Shown here piece after piece: positions 23,200 through 33,764 of a DNA stretch of 64,000 bases (its first letter is position 1; every line of letters starts with the position of its first letter). The stretch is taken from NCBI GenBank assembly GCA_023213315.1, contig JAKCPI010005211.1:124001-188000 (forward strand), in the 5' to 3' direction. Position numbers and translations under genes: made by a program. The stretch is from Euborellia annulipes (taxonomy: Eukaryota; Arthropoda; Insecta; Dermaptera; Anisolabididae). Under the pieces are notes generated by a model, which saw nothing but the letters and a program-made list of their open reading frames with translations, did not search any database and was not told the DNA's origin.

Positions 23200-23979
23200 G
23201 GGGGTCACCTACCCCTAATTTGTAATAATGATAGTCTAAAACCACCCCCGAAAATTCTCTTAAAAAAAATTCCATGAAAATCGGTCTAGTAGTTGAGGAG
23301 TATATGCGTTACAAACAAACAGACAGACAAACAGACAATATAGATAAAATTCCAAATTAACTTGAACCTTCGGGCTAAGATTGACTACAAATTTATTAAA
23401 TTTTAAACACTACGTTGCAGGGAGGGTAGGGTATCCTTGACTATGTGGAGAATAACGGTTATCATATAGGCTACAATTGATATAGGAAAGGCAATAAATA
23501 CACAAAAAAAAATTGATAAATTTTTGCTATTTCATTAAAAATTAATAAACCAAGATTTATTAACATTTTTTTAGTTAACCCTCTAATTAAAAAATATATT
23601 TAATTAAAATGAGTGAAATTTGCTGAAATCTCCAATGCGAAAATGTTATCGTAATGTCTTGCTATATAAACGAATTGATGAGTGATGACGTCAGTGAAAG
23701 CTGTGACGCGAACCGAGGCCAAAAAATAATAAACTTGACTTTTAAAACATGGTTCAGTCAAGTCAGTCTTTCTGATGTGGCTGATTAAGCACGCATTATT
23801 TTCTTAACGGCCAGTTTCAGGATCCTATTGCATTCAATTGCCTCGATAGGCTTCCTGGAAGGACATACGAACTGAGAATTTTATATGTTGAGATAGGAAG
23901 TAGGAAAAAGATTCAGGAAGTTTAGAGCTTGTCTTGGGTGACATATATTTTTGAAGGGGTTGAAGGCCACCCTCTGAAT
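23200..23979. other. Sequence with retroelement-like tail and promoter-like motifs
   Basis: At 23270-23345 a TGAAAATCGGTCTAGTAGTT ... ACAAACAGACAGAC segment looks like a transposon 3' end of the kind also seen at 46255-46345. At 23664-23694 TATATAA is followed by a perfect TGACGTCA (23687-23694). 23690-23960 is GC-richer but has no long frame. Confidence 0.35.
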
Positions 23980-24252
23980 CAGTGGCGTAGTGAGGGGGGA
24001 GGGGCAAGGGGGGTCATCATGCCCCGGGCGTTACTCACAAAGGGGCGCCAAATTGTCCGCAAAACAAAAAATTGCTGGATAATTTTATTTTTATTATAAT
24101 TGATTTCTGGAAAATATATTTTAAATTTAGTGCCAGTGTAATATAATAATTTTGTATATTTTACATATAATATTATATGGTTTTCGAATGGGGGAGGGGG
24201 GCGCTAAAAAGGTATTGTGCCCCGGGCGCCAGTTAAGCTCACTACGCCACTG
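23980..24252 (+). mobile_element. hAT-type MITE, CAGTGGCGTAGTGAG ends, 8-bp TSD CTCTGAAT
   Basis: Inverted ends CAGTGGCGTAGTGAG and CTCACTACGCCACTG. The perfect duplication CTCTGAAT is at 23972-23979 and 24253-24260. GCCCCGGGCG occurs near both ends in mirrored form. Confidence 0.9.
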
Positions 24253-24389
24253 CTCTGAATACTAAAAGAAAAATATTCTTTCTTTTGACCAAACAAATCC
24301 CAGAAGAAAAGTCTTTTATTTGGAGAAAAGTCTAATATAAATAAAAGTTAAATATTATGAAGAAAATGGTTTATGTTAAATAAAGTGTA

Positions 24390-24545
24390 AATCAAGGGCC
24401 GATACAAGAGGATTTAAGGGGGTAATTACCCCCCCCCCCCTTGAGATTTGAGAATTTTTTTTTTGGGAATTAAATTTTTAAAAATTAATACTTAAAAATT
24501 TGATTTGTATATATATTCTAGTAAACAAGTACAGAATGCACCTTT
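24390..24545 (+). mobile_element. G/C-run MITE fragment (hAT-like)
   Basis: Starts CAAGGGCCGATACAAG, then GTAATTACCCCC and TTGAGATTTGAGAA. A reversed relative lies at 49760-49910. The right end is not seen. Confidence 0.5.
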
Positions 24546-24600
24546 AAATTACCGATAATAAGAAAAAATTGTGTGCTGTGCGACCAGTCACACCAGATTA
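24546..24600 (+). mobile_element. Family A 3' hairpin half
   Basis: TTGTGTGCTGTGCGACCAGT then CACACCAGATTA is the right half of the family A terminal hairpin without its partner arm. Confidence 0.65.
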
Positions 24601-24726
24601 CCCCCCCCCCCCCGAGAAACCTCTCTGGAACAGGCACTATTATAGATAAATAAAAGGAGAGGTCAAAGGCAATATGGAGGAAGGCAGTAAAACAGATAGA
24701 TGTCAGCCTCTATCAAATGAAAATGC

Positions 24727-24908
24727 CAAATGTTTTCAACTTCAATTAAATAAAGCCATCATCAGTTCTTATGAGATGAAAAGAGCATATATAATAAAAA
24801 TTAAAATACAAACAACATGAAAAATTATTGTATTATGCTCGTTTCAGCTCATAAGAACGGAAGATGGCATTATTTAAATAAAGCCGAAAAGTTTCCTTTT
24901 ATTGGGAT
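24727..24908. repeat. Penelope-type motif in inverted arms
   Basis: The right arm carries GGAAGATGGCATTATT ... AAAGCCGAAAAG. The left arm read in reverse gives CTGATGATGGCTTTATT. Arms are about 75 bases with a spacer of about 60. See the hammerhead-like finding. Confidence 0.55.
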
Positions 24909-26011
24909 ATCTCTCAGTCAACAACTCAGTCAACAAGTGTCTTCTAAAATCTTTGATTTAATTTACAAACTTGCTTTTTTGATATAGGCATATTCAATAA
25001 TTTTTTTTTTTAATAGTCAGGTAAACAAGTGGTCAATTATTTGCACAAGTAATTAAAATTTTTGAAAAATATATTTATTTATATAGCAATTCAAATTTTG
25101 AACTTCGAATATGACGCAAATATAGGCAAATATTCATTTTTGCGAGAAATTGAGTTTATAATTTAAATATTAGTATTTTTATAGAATGTTTTAGTTTTGC
25201 CGGTATGCATCCAGCGGATTAAACTGTATTCAGTTTTGCCGCCTCTAGGCAGTGGACTCTTGCCGCCCCCCTCACCCCTACACTGATTAACAGGGGTTGA
25301 CGATTACATCATTCCCACTCCTAAATGAATACATTTTTTAGAATATAAAATATTTTTTATAATTTCTCACATGCATTCTTTATATCTATATATTTTTATT
25401 TTTTGGGAGGAGGGGAGGGGGTTGTACCACCATAAGGCACTGTCCTGTATATCAAAATGAATAAATATTAAATATTATTCCCCATGTTCCATTAATTAGT
25501 AAATTTAAGATCTAAGAGCACCGAACAGTTTTTAGTTTGCCCTTTTAACACGCGAGGCGCCACTAATCAAATGACGCCTGGTAGCTAGGCAAGTCAATTC
25601 ACAGCAGTATATTGAATTGCCTATTTCTTAGGCAATATACATATCTATGGGTCTCAGAAGACTTGGTGCCATTTCTAAATGTTTTTTGGTTGGTTTACAG
25701 TCAAAAAGGATCGCCACTCTATTCTCTGTGTATGCAAGGGGGAGAGTTTTTCTCGGGGGGGGGGGGGGGGGAATTTATGGGGGTTCTCATTTGGTCTATG
25801 TTCAATAGCTTTGATATAAAATAGATTATCAGTTTATGACGATTTTAATTATCAAATTTTAAATAACAAAGCAAACAAAAATCCTAACACAATTTTTAGT
25901 AAAGAAAAGGTTGGTGAGTTTTAACCTTTTTAAAATTCTAACAAATAGACCTTCGCGGCGTACCTGACCCCATAGGGTGGCGAGGGGCCCAATAAAGTGG
26001 TTTTAATTTTT
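24909..26011. other. AT-rich sequence with G-run elements, no gene
   Basis: G/C runs near 25405 and 25757 suggest decayed MITE ends. A 70-codon frame at 25612 is not supported. Confidence 0.3.
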
Positions 26012-26268
26012 ACTTTCTCTTACTTTCCCCTGAATCCAAAAGCGACATGGTCTGTCTGTCTGTGTTCAAATTAAAACATGAAGGAATTGAGCTAGGGGGT
26101 TGAAATTTTATATTTAAGTTTAAGCACCCGCCTAGGGCGTGAAAATAAGCTTTTAATCAAAATCGGTCAAAAAGTACTAGTACTTTACTGATTTACTTTT
26201 TCAGATTCGATTTTCTCAAAATTCTCGCCCCCAACGATTTTGATTAAACGACAGTTACAGCAGATTTT
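26012..26268 (+). mobile_element. Family A, 3'-truncated copy
   Basis: ACTTTCTCTTAC start, then TCCCCTGAATCCAAAAGCGA, ATGGTCTGTCTGTCTG and TACTAGTACTTTACTGA. Confidence 0.75.
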
Positions 26269-26426
26269 TTTAAATTAATCCTAATAGATATTAGCTTGAG
26301 TCATGATGGCTTGGGGGAGGGTTATAACCTATAGTTTTATATAACTTTTGTAACAAGTAATTATTGATATACGGTATTTGGAATTTACTGAAAAAATGAT
26401 TAAAATGGCAAAAAGGCAAGACTTTT

Positions 26427-26575
26427 TGCCCGTGACCCATGGCTTCTCGTCCCTGGGGTCCCGCGTTCGCTTCCAGTCACAAGCGAGAAAAATTCATTTC
26501 ATTTGTCATTTGAAATAATTAGGGATCGTGTCTAAAAGGCCTTTGACCTTTTTTGATAATTTTAAAGTGTCTAAA
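26427..26575 (+). mobile_element. SINE-3 copy (tRNA-like head)
   Basis: GCCCGTGACCCATGGCTTCT and CGCGTTCGCTTCCAGTC mirror the head at 38985-39058 (minus). The body AATTCATTTCATTTGTC ... GGGATCGTGTCTAAA is shared. Confidence 0.5.
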
Positions 26576-27046
26576 ATTTAGTTTTATTTGTGTTTTTTTT
26601 TTTTTTTTTTGAGTTTCAAGGTTTGCCCCCCACCCAAGAAAAAGTCGAAATGACACCACTGAGACACAGACTGACGCTACAGCTTATACTATTTTTGTTA
26701 CAAGTAGAGAATATCCAAAAATTCCTTTACAAAAAGAGAGTGGGAGAGAACGACTATTTATTTATGAATATTTATCCTTCTATTTCCATTTTTAGAACTT
26801 ATTCTGAAAATGATAGTCTAATATTATCAGTAAATAACATATAGCTATTATAAATCAATAACCTTCCTTAAAAAGAAATAAAAATTCACAAGGTGAGTTA
26901 CCATATTAAGAAGCGATCGGAAGAGATAAAAAAAAAATCAAAAAAATTTTTTTGAATCATCGAAATTTAAATAACAATAAAAATAACTTTCTATTTGATC
27001 AACCTTCTTATGTTTATAAATTTTATATTGTATATAATATATTGAC
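26576..27046. other. AT-rich sequence with a MITE 3' end
   Basis: 26615-26665 (CCCAAGAAAAAGTCGAAATG ACACCACTG) is the end of the 22921-23191 hAT family. The rest is unassigned. Confidence 0.4.
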
Positions 27047-27155
27047 GTAAACTAAATATATGTAGACACAAAAAATTTGGTGTGACAAGCACAAATTACA
27101 ACTTTCAATTATCAAAGGTAAGAGAAAGTTGTGTGCTGTGCTCCCCAGATTTTTA
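27047..27155 (+). mobile_element. Family A 3' hairpin
   Basis: ACACAAAAAATTTGGTGTGA ... AAAGGTAAGAGAAAGTTGTG, a standalone terminal hairpin. Confidence 0.7.
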
Positions 27156-27793
27156 ATTTTATAATCATTTTTTGTTTTGTTTTTGAGAGAAAAAATTAGA
27201 TAAAAAATAGAAAGGTCAATGACCTCTGTATGTTTAATGCAATATGTATTTATCAATCAATCAATTTTAAATGAAATTGCAACATTAAGTAAACATTATT
27301 TATAAATGATTTATTCTAATTAAAAAAGAAAAAAAAATTAATTATTAATATATATTTATATATATATGCAGTATTTGATAAAGAAAATTTTATAAAAAAT
27401 CTTTATTGTAATTCTTTTAAAAATAGTATCTAAATGAAAGTGAAATGATAAAATATTTTGTTAAGGAATTTTTCTCAGATTAGCATAAATTTATGAGATT
27501 TCAAACAACTCGCACTTTCCATAAAATATAAAGTTATCGAGAGACAAAACAGGCTTCTTTAGGAAAATAACTAATTTACAATCTGAGAAGCAAGCAAGTC
27601 CTGCGGCTCCGATCCAAATTTGGCAGAAATGAAATGCGTTCATTTAACAAATAGGTTCAGTTCCTTTAATAGGTGGTCAAAGCGTTTTCTTGAATTAATT
27701 TAGTTTATGTATAAAAAAAATTCACATTTTTTATTTTTATTTGTGTTTAATTTCCTTTACATCGCCAATGAGGGGGCACCCTTTCCATTCATT
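27156..27793. other. AT-rich sequence, nothing recognised
   Basis: No gene or repeat beyond TA-rich tracts (27348-27370). Confidence 0.35.
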
Positions 27794-28124
27794 GATTTTT
27801 TGTGTCGACATATATTTAGTTTCGAGCAGTAGGACCTACGTTAGATAAAAGTAAAGATGTAAAATTTATAAACATGGGAAAATAATTATATTTTGTTACC
27901 ATTTCTCCTATCTTTCCTATGCAGTTCAAAAGTGTACTTCAAAAGATTTCAAGGGCAAAATGAAAATATACATTTTAATGAGCATCTAAATAATAATTTG
28001 GTTTTAAACAAAATTTTGAGAAAATAGAAAAAAAACTGAAAAAGTACATCAGAAAAGTACTAGTACTCTTTGGCAGATTTTGTTCAAAAGCTTATTTTCA
28101 CGCTCCCGGGGGTGTTTAACTTAC
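27794..28124 (-). mobile_element. Family A, truncated copy
   Basis: TTTTTTGTGTCGACATATAT, GATGTAAAATTTATAAAC and AAAAGTACTAGTACTCTTTG in reverse order. The X-box is reduced to a half site. Confidence 0.75.
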
Positions 28125-28149
28125 TGTTCCGTAGGGCGGTAAAAATTTC

Positions 28150-28276
28150 GTGTCATGTCTCTAAAAAAATAAGGTAAAATGATTTTCACGGCCGGGGAAA
28201 AAATTTTAAATTTAGTTTCTTTAAAAAAAAAATTTCCCGCAGAAAAACTTTTGATCTCAGGCTCCCCCCCCCCCCC
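28150..28276 (-). mobile_element. hAT-like MITE fragment (47250/55391 family)
   Basis: CCCGCAGAAAAACTTTTGAT and CAGGCTCCCCCC resemble the interior of the element at 55391-55636. Cut by the next element. Confidence 0.45.
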
Positions 28277-28527
28277 CAAGAGCGGTCCCAGAGGGGGGGT
28301 CAAGGGGGTCGTGACCCCCCCCCAAAATCTTTTCTTTTTTTTTTAACACACTTTTTTCCCATTCACACAATCTTTTCGGCAACTAGGCCATTTAAGACTT
28401 AAACGATATTTATATTTGATTAATATATATATTAATATATATTTATTGGGGTCCAGGCCCATTTATTTATACTATATAAAAAAAAAACAGTCCCCACCCC
28501 CCAAAATGTAAGGCTAGGACCGCCCTT
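28277..28527 (+). mobile_element. hAT-type MITE carrying a SINE-1 segment (CAAGnGCGGTCC ends)
   Basis: The ends CAAGAGCGGTCCCAG and CTAGGACCGCCCTTG match 2286-2867. It contains a reversed SINE-1 tail and body (CACAATCTTTTCGGCAACTA, GGGGTCCAGGCCC). No target duplication is found because the left side sits in another element's C-run. Confidence 0.7.
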
Positions 28528-28529
28528 GA

Positions 28530-29597
28530 TGTCAATTAGATATGAAAAATTTTATCAAATTTTATTAAAACTAAGCGAAATTCTTCAAAGAGAGTATTTT
28601 TCCCAATTAATAAACGTTAATAATATATTAAATAATCTGGTCTTAAGTTTGAAAGAGGTAGAAATTTTATATAATCCAAAAATAGCAAATGACATTTAGG
28701 ATATGAAAAGTTTTATCAAATTTTATTAAAACCAAGCGAAATTCGTCAAAGAGAGTATTTTTCCCAATTAATAAACGTTAATAATATATTAAATAATATG
28801 GTCTCGGCTTCGAAAGAGGTAGAAATTTTATATAATCAAAAAATAGCAAATGACATTTAGGATATGAAAAATTTTATCAAATTTTATCAAAACCAAGCGA
28901 AATTCGTAAGAGAGTATTTTTCCCAATTTATAAATGTTAATAAATATTAAATAATCTTGTCTCGGCTTCGAAAGAGGTAGAAATTTTATAAAATCAAAGA
29001 ATAGCAAATGACATTTAGGATATGAAAAATTCTATCAAATTTTATCAATACCAAGCGAAATTCGTCAAAGAGAGTATTTTTCCCAATTAATAAACGTTAA
29101 TAATATATTAAATAATCTTGTCTCGCCTTCGAAAGAGGTAGAAATTTTATATAATCAAAAAATAGCAAATGACATTTAGGATATGAAAAATTTTATCAAA
29201 TTTTATCAAAACAAAGCGAAATTCGTCAAAGAGTGTATTTCCCAATTAATAAACGTTAATAATATATTAAATAATCTGGTCTTAAGTTTGAAAGAGGTCG
29301 AAATTTTATATAATCCAAAAATAGCAAATGACATTTAGATATGAAAAATTTTATCAAATTTTTTTAAAACCTAGTGAATTTATTCAAAGAGAGTATTTTT
29401 CCCAAATTATAAACGTTAATAATATATTAAATAATCTGGTCTTGGGTTCGAAAGAGGTAGAAATTTTATAAAATCAAAGAATAGCAAATGACATTTAGGA
29501 TATGAAAAATTTTATCAAATTTTATCAAAACCAAGCGAAATTCGTGAAAGAGAGTATTTTTCCCAATTAATAAACGTTAATAATATATTAAATAATC
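28530..29597 (+). repeat. Tandem satellite, unit 158-161 bp, about 6.6 copies
   Basis: Unit starts (GATATGAAAA) are at 28539, 28700, 28861, 29019, 29180, 29338 and 29499. Each unit includes AACCAAGCGAAATTCGT, GAGAGTATTTTTCCCAATTA, ATAAACGTTAATAATATATT and CGAAAGAGGTAGAAATTTTA. Units differ by scattered substitutions. The array is cut at its right end by a MITE. Not a CRISPR: no short repeat/spacer pattern. Confidence 0.95.
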
Positions 29598-29850
29598 CAA
29601 GGGCGGTCCCAGAGGGGGGGGTCAAGGGGGTCGTGACCCCCCCCCCCCCCCCTCCCAAAATCTTTCTTTTTTTTTTAAGACACACTTTTTTCCCACTCAC
29701 TCTCCCATTCACACAATCTTTTCGGCAACTTAGGCCATTTAAGACTTAAACGATACTCATATTTGATTAATATATATTTATTGGGGTCCAGGCCCATTTA
29801 TTTATACTATAAAAAAAAAACAAAAAAAAACAGCGACCCCCCAAATTAAG
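29598..29850 (+). mobile_element. hAT-type MITE carrying a SINE-1 segment, second copy
   Basis: The CAAGGGCGGTCCCAG end is inserted in the last satellite unit. It has the same SINE-1 content as 28277-28527. The right end is lost in the low-complexity block that follows. Confidence 0.65.
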
Positions 29851-30022
29851 CTGGCCCCCCTTCCCCCCCCCCCAAAAAAAATTTCTTTCCCCCCCTCCCT
29901 TTTTTTATTTTTTCCTTCTTTTTTTCCCCCCCCCCTTTTTCTCCCCCCCCCCCCCCCCCTTTTTTAATTAACCACCAAAAAAAAAAAAAAAAAAAAAAAA
30001 TACTCTTAAAAAAAAAAAATAA

Positions 30023-30090
<68 letters not shown>
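29830..30090. repeat. Homopolymer block (C, T and A runs)
   Basis: Runs of C (up to about 18), T, and more than 60 A. Frames here (for example poly-Phe on the minus strand) are artefacts. This is a likely place for assembly error. Confidence 0.85.
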
Positions 30091-30363
30091 AGGGATATAT
30101 AGGAAAGTAATACGGAAGATGAAATTACCTTAGTAGTTTGAAAGGATCCAGGAAATGAAGTATGTAAGGTTTCGAAGGTTGGAGAAAACAATCAAGTGTC
30201 GGTACACTGAAACAGATGGGTAAATTATAAATAAAAAACATTTTTATTATATACATAAAACATTAATGCCTAAACACCTTAGCCCAGAGCCTGTGGCCCT
30301 CATTGAATTTGATATATTATACAAATCAAGAATAATGAGATATTCAGTAAATATTTTTGTATA

Positions 30364-30576
30364 CAGTGAGGGACAAAATTAAGTCCCACCCATATATATA
30401 AATATTGTGATTATTTCATTGTTTTTAAAAAAAAAATATTATATATTTTTTAATGGAAACTTTCATGGTTCAAATCTAGAAAATTTCCAATAAAGATTTT
30501 CATTTTCTTTTATAAAAACAATGAAATTATCACAAGTAGAAAACGCATGGTTGGGACTTAATATTGACCCTCACTG
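30364..30576. mobile_element. Mariner/Tc1-like MITE, CAGTGAGGG ends, TA TSD
   Basis: The left end CAGTGAGGGACAAAATTAAG and its reverse AATATTGACCCTCACTG are flanked by TA on each side. Inside are TAAAAACAATGAAATTATCA palindromic stretches. Other copies: 32015-32224 and 54235-54422. Confidence 0.8.
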
Positions 30577-30578
30577 TA

Positions 30579-30840
30579 CATTTCTAATGAGAGTTAGCTA
30601 AAATAAATAATTTTTTAAATCATTTAAATACAATTTTATTATTTTAAAGAGAAACATTTTCTCGAAATTTCTTTGAAATCATGAAAATACAAGATTTTTA
30701 TTTTGGCTAACTTACAATTTGTTAGACATTAAAATACTACGTAGGCAGTTAGGACGACAAATAAAAAGCTATTTAATTTCACTGTTCTCGTCGACATTTC
30801 GGGTGCTAATCGCCCCCTTCCTCAGGACCTGGTCGACATT
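30579..30840. other. AT-rich sequence with a Penelope-like motif near 30793
   Basis: CGACATTTCGGGTGCTAAT followed by CTTCCTCAGGACCTGG is a reversed GAGGAAG ... GAAA type motif seen at several palindromes here. Confidence 0.35.
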
Positions 30841-30844
30841 TTTC

Positions 30845-31235
30845 ACTTTCTCGTATAGAATATAAAGAGAAAGTATTGTAATCGTCAAAAAATTCGACTT
30901 CGAGATTTTGATGATTCTTCACGATTTAGACCTCCCCGAGTCCAAAAACCCATTATGGGTATTATGTCTGTCTGTGTGTGTGTGAATACGATTATAAAAC
31001 CGCAAGCAGGCAGATCGATGAAATTTGGTATATATTCATTACACTAAAATTGTAGATTTCTATCAACTTTTGGAGAAAAAAGTTTTTTCAAAAATTTTAA
31101 AATTTTCAATTTTATTTCTTTGATTATTACAAAAACTGTTAAGTCAAAATTTTGAAAAAACTTTAAGTAAAGTACTACTTTCAAGTGACGTATTTACTCC
31201 AAAAGTTGATAGAAATCTACCATTTTAGTGTAAGG
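30845..31235 (+). mobile_element. Family A-like element, distinct subfamily
   Basis: ACTTTCTCGTATAG ... AAGAGAAAGTATTGTAATCG and CTGTCTGTGTGTG parallel the 5' part of family A. A different interior follows, with inverted arms CTAAAATTGTAGATTTCTAT and ATAGAAATCTACCATTTTAG. Confidence 0.55.
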
Positions 31236-31372
31236 CTGAACGCATACCGATACGTTTTCGAACAAAACGTTTTTGTCTAAAACTGTTTTTACAATGCTTT
31301 TCTATGAGTCAACGCACACCGAACAAAATGTTTTGTCCGAAAACGTTTTTGCTCGTGTGCGTTGGCACGATA
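31236..31372. mobile_element. MITE-like element, GGCTGAACGCA end
   Basis: GGCTGAACGCATACCGATAC and CGTGTGCGTTGGC echo the ends of the 21239-21727 family. AACAAAACGTTTT palindromes lie inside. The boundary is unclear. Confidence 0.4.
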
Positions 31373-31796
31373 AATAAAAAATATTCGGTACGATAACATA
31401 TAATTCATCATATCTTTTTGATTTTGACCAATTTCATAATGAAAGATAAAAAGCATAAAGTAATTAAAAGTATTAAATTTCGTAATTGCAATTATACAGT
31501 ACAAATAAATCTTTTAAAAAATACGAAGATACGATCTCCATCTAATTCCTAAACAGCTTATTATTTTTTGGCACAGATTTGGGAAATTGTTTATAATTTA
31601 TGATTCACAAGAATAGATCAATCATTTATTTTGATCTTCTAGATAAAATTTAACAAAAAAAAAGGTAAAATAACAACATGATTTTCTTTAGAAGGAAGGT
31701 TCTGTACCAAAACGAATTGTGACATTTACGCATGAAGCTGTGAAATAGAGAGACGATCGCTTTTAAAATAAGTTCAGAAAGTTTATATTTTTTTAA

Positions 31797-32424
31797 TTAA
31801 TAAGAGGGTAAAAATGAGAGATGCAGCTAAGGTTAATTCTTTATTAGTTTAATTAAGTCACACGGCTGACATTTCGGTGTATGAACCATCTTCTGAGCTG
31901 GCGAAAAATCATTATGAAAGTGTCATAGTGGATTTTATATATTGTTGAAAAATTCTTATTTAATAAATATATACACAGTATGATCAGGTACATAATTTTT
32001 TTTTTTTTTATGTACAGTGAGGGTCAATTTTAAGTCCCACCCATACGATTTCAACTTGTGATTATTTCATTGTTTTTATAAAAGAAAATGAAAATCTTTA
32101 TTGGAAATTTTCTAGGTTTGAACCATGAAAGTTTCCATTAAAAAATATATAATATTTTTTTAAAAACAATGAAATAATCACATGTGGAAAACGCATGGGT
32201 GAGACTTAATATTGTCCCTCACTGTACCTGGTCATCTCATACTGTGCATATATTTATTATATAAGAATTGTTCAACAATGTAAAAATCCACTATGACACT
32301 TTCATAATGACTTTTCGCCAGTTCTGTGGATGGTTCAAACACTGGACCAAAACGTCAGCTGTGTGAATTAAACTAATTAAGAAATAACCTTAGCTCCATC
32401 TCTAATTTTTACCCTCTTATTAAT
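31797..32424. repeat. Palindromic Penelope-like element with nested mariner MITE
   Basis: Arms of about 200 bases (TTAATAAGAGGGTAAAAATG outer) mirror each other. Each arm has the GACGTTTTGG/GACATTTCGG ... GCTGGCGAAAA type motif. A TA-flanked MITE (32015-32224) sits at the centre, so it inserted after the palindrome formed. Confidence 0.65.
32015..32224. mobile_element. Mariner/Tc1-like MITE, TA TSD
   Basis: CAGTGAGGGTCAATTTTAAG to AATATTGTCCCTCACTG, TA on both sides. About 210 bp like the copy at 30364. Confidence 0.8.
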
Positions 32425-33139
32425 ATAACATCTCAGCTATAAATAGTTTTTGTAACAATTATTTTTTTAATGTTATTTTGTTTTCACCTCTTGAGACAAA
32501 GTTTCATCGCTGGTTGTTGTTTTCAAATTTGAGCTTCGAAAAACAACTAGGCACATGACTGGCACTCTGGCGAGGAGAAGGAGTTCCTTTTCATTATTTC
32601 TGAAAATAAGATATTATTTATTATTATAAATAATTAACGTTTTACTTTCTTCAATCATATATTGCATTAGTTTTAAAAAATTGAAAATCTCTTTTAAACT
32701 TTCTTTTAAAAAATCCTAATGAGACATGTATGAAATTTTTTTTAATTCTTATATTAAGCTATCAAGCTGTCAGCTGCTGTCAGGAACCAAAAAATTAATA
32801 AGTGTGAATGGTTAAAAGAAAAGTTAGATGACTCATTAAAAGAAAGCTTTCGGGAAGTTGAAAATAATACATGATTAGAGGACGATGTGAGATTAGTAGG
32901 ATGAATAGTTAGCTAGCTTTTTCATTTTCATTTGGTTCTTTGGTTATCGTCTACTTATTAAGATTACAAAGAAGAGCAGACAAATGAAAAGGCAGAGGCG
33001 TACCGAGACAGTTGGGGGCCTGGGGCCTCACTAGAAGAGGATACATTTTGTACCAGATTATATTGAATTTTTTCGGGGGTGGGGGGCTCAATTGGATTCA
33101 ATTGAGATTGTCACAGATGTAACAACCTTTATAATCTTA
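32425..33139. other. AT-rich sequence; MITE left end at 32996
   Basis: GAGGCGTACCGAGACAGTTG plus GGGGGCCTGGGG matches 50722-50800, so it is a G-run MITE end. No gene. Confidence 0.4.
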
Positions 33140-33235
33140 GTTGAATTGTACCTGAAGAAGGCCAACAGAATGAGTGGCCGAAACGTTGTAATGTTTACAA
33201 ATAAACCACAGTTAAACTGAAAATCTAATTCTTTT
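33140..33235 (+). repeat. Penelope-type terminal motif, single copy
   Basis: CTGAAGAAGGCCAACAGAAT followed by GAGTGGCCGAAACGTTG: CUGANGA and GAAAC with a GGCCA/TGGCC stem between them. Downstream ACAAATAAACCACAGTTAA recurs at 40512. Confidence 0.55.
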
Positions 33236-33764
33236 ATTAATAATAACAACAACTGTGAAAGCCTAAACTCCAAACGCGTTGCGTTATTCCTTTGAATATT
33301 GAGAGGGCAAAGTCCGACCCTTTATTTTTTTTATAAATCTAAATTATCTAAATTTTTCGGTTTGGGTGGATTTAAGAATAATTTTTGATGTTTCCTTAAT
33401 TGTTTGAACTTCTTATTTATAAAGGTTAATAGGTAAAGTATTAAGGGAAAAATTTTGTAAATAAAATTCTAAAGAAAGTTGCAGAAATGGAAGGTTGTGA
33501 ACATGTTTGACAAGGAATCGAGAGTATATATTCTTTTCTTCTACCCTGACCTCATCCCTTTGTGGGGTCGGCAAAATTAATTTATAAAAAAATGAGACCG
33601 AGAGAAAAGCAAGTCGACTCACTAGAAGTGAGCCCCTGAGTGAGAGAGTTTATATTCTTTTATTAATGTCTTTTTTAAGATTTACTATCCAAAAGTCTCA
33701 TTCTTCTTATAATTCAATGTCCTTGAACATAATCATTTCCCAAATTAGTATGAAATTTGTTATT
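33236..33764. other. AT-rich sequence with a retroposon relic
   Basis: 33535-33620 (TTGTGGGGTCGGCAAAATTA) resembles the GGGGTCGG retroposon at 47036 and 63291. No gene. Confidence 0.3.

Noticed and set aside
28530..29597. CRISPR-like regular array
   Set aside because: Units of about 160 bp are repeated end to end without spacers, in a eukaryotic genome. It is a satellite.
30006..30191. Poly-Phe frame
   Set aside because: Encoded by a T-run on the minus strand. Low-complexity artefact.
33152..33190. Canonical hammerhead ribozyme
   Set aside because: The core is suggestive, but one base intervenes between CTGANGA and the stem and no stem III partner or cleavage triplet could be placed with confidence. 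Reported only as hammerhead-like.
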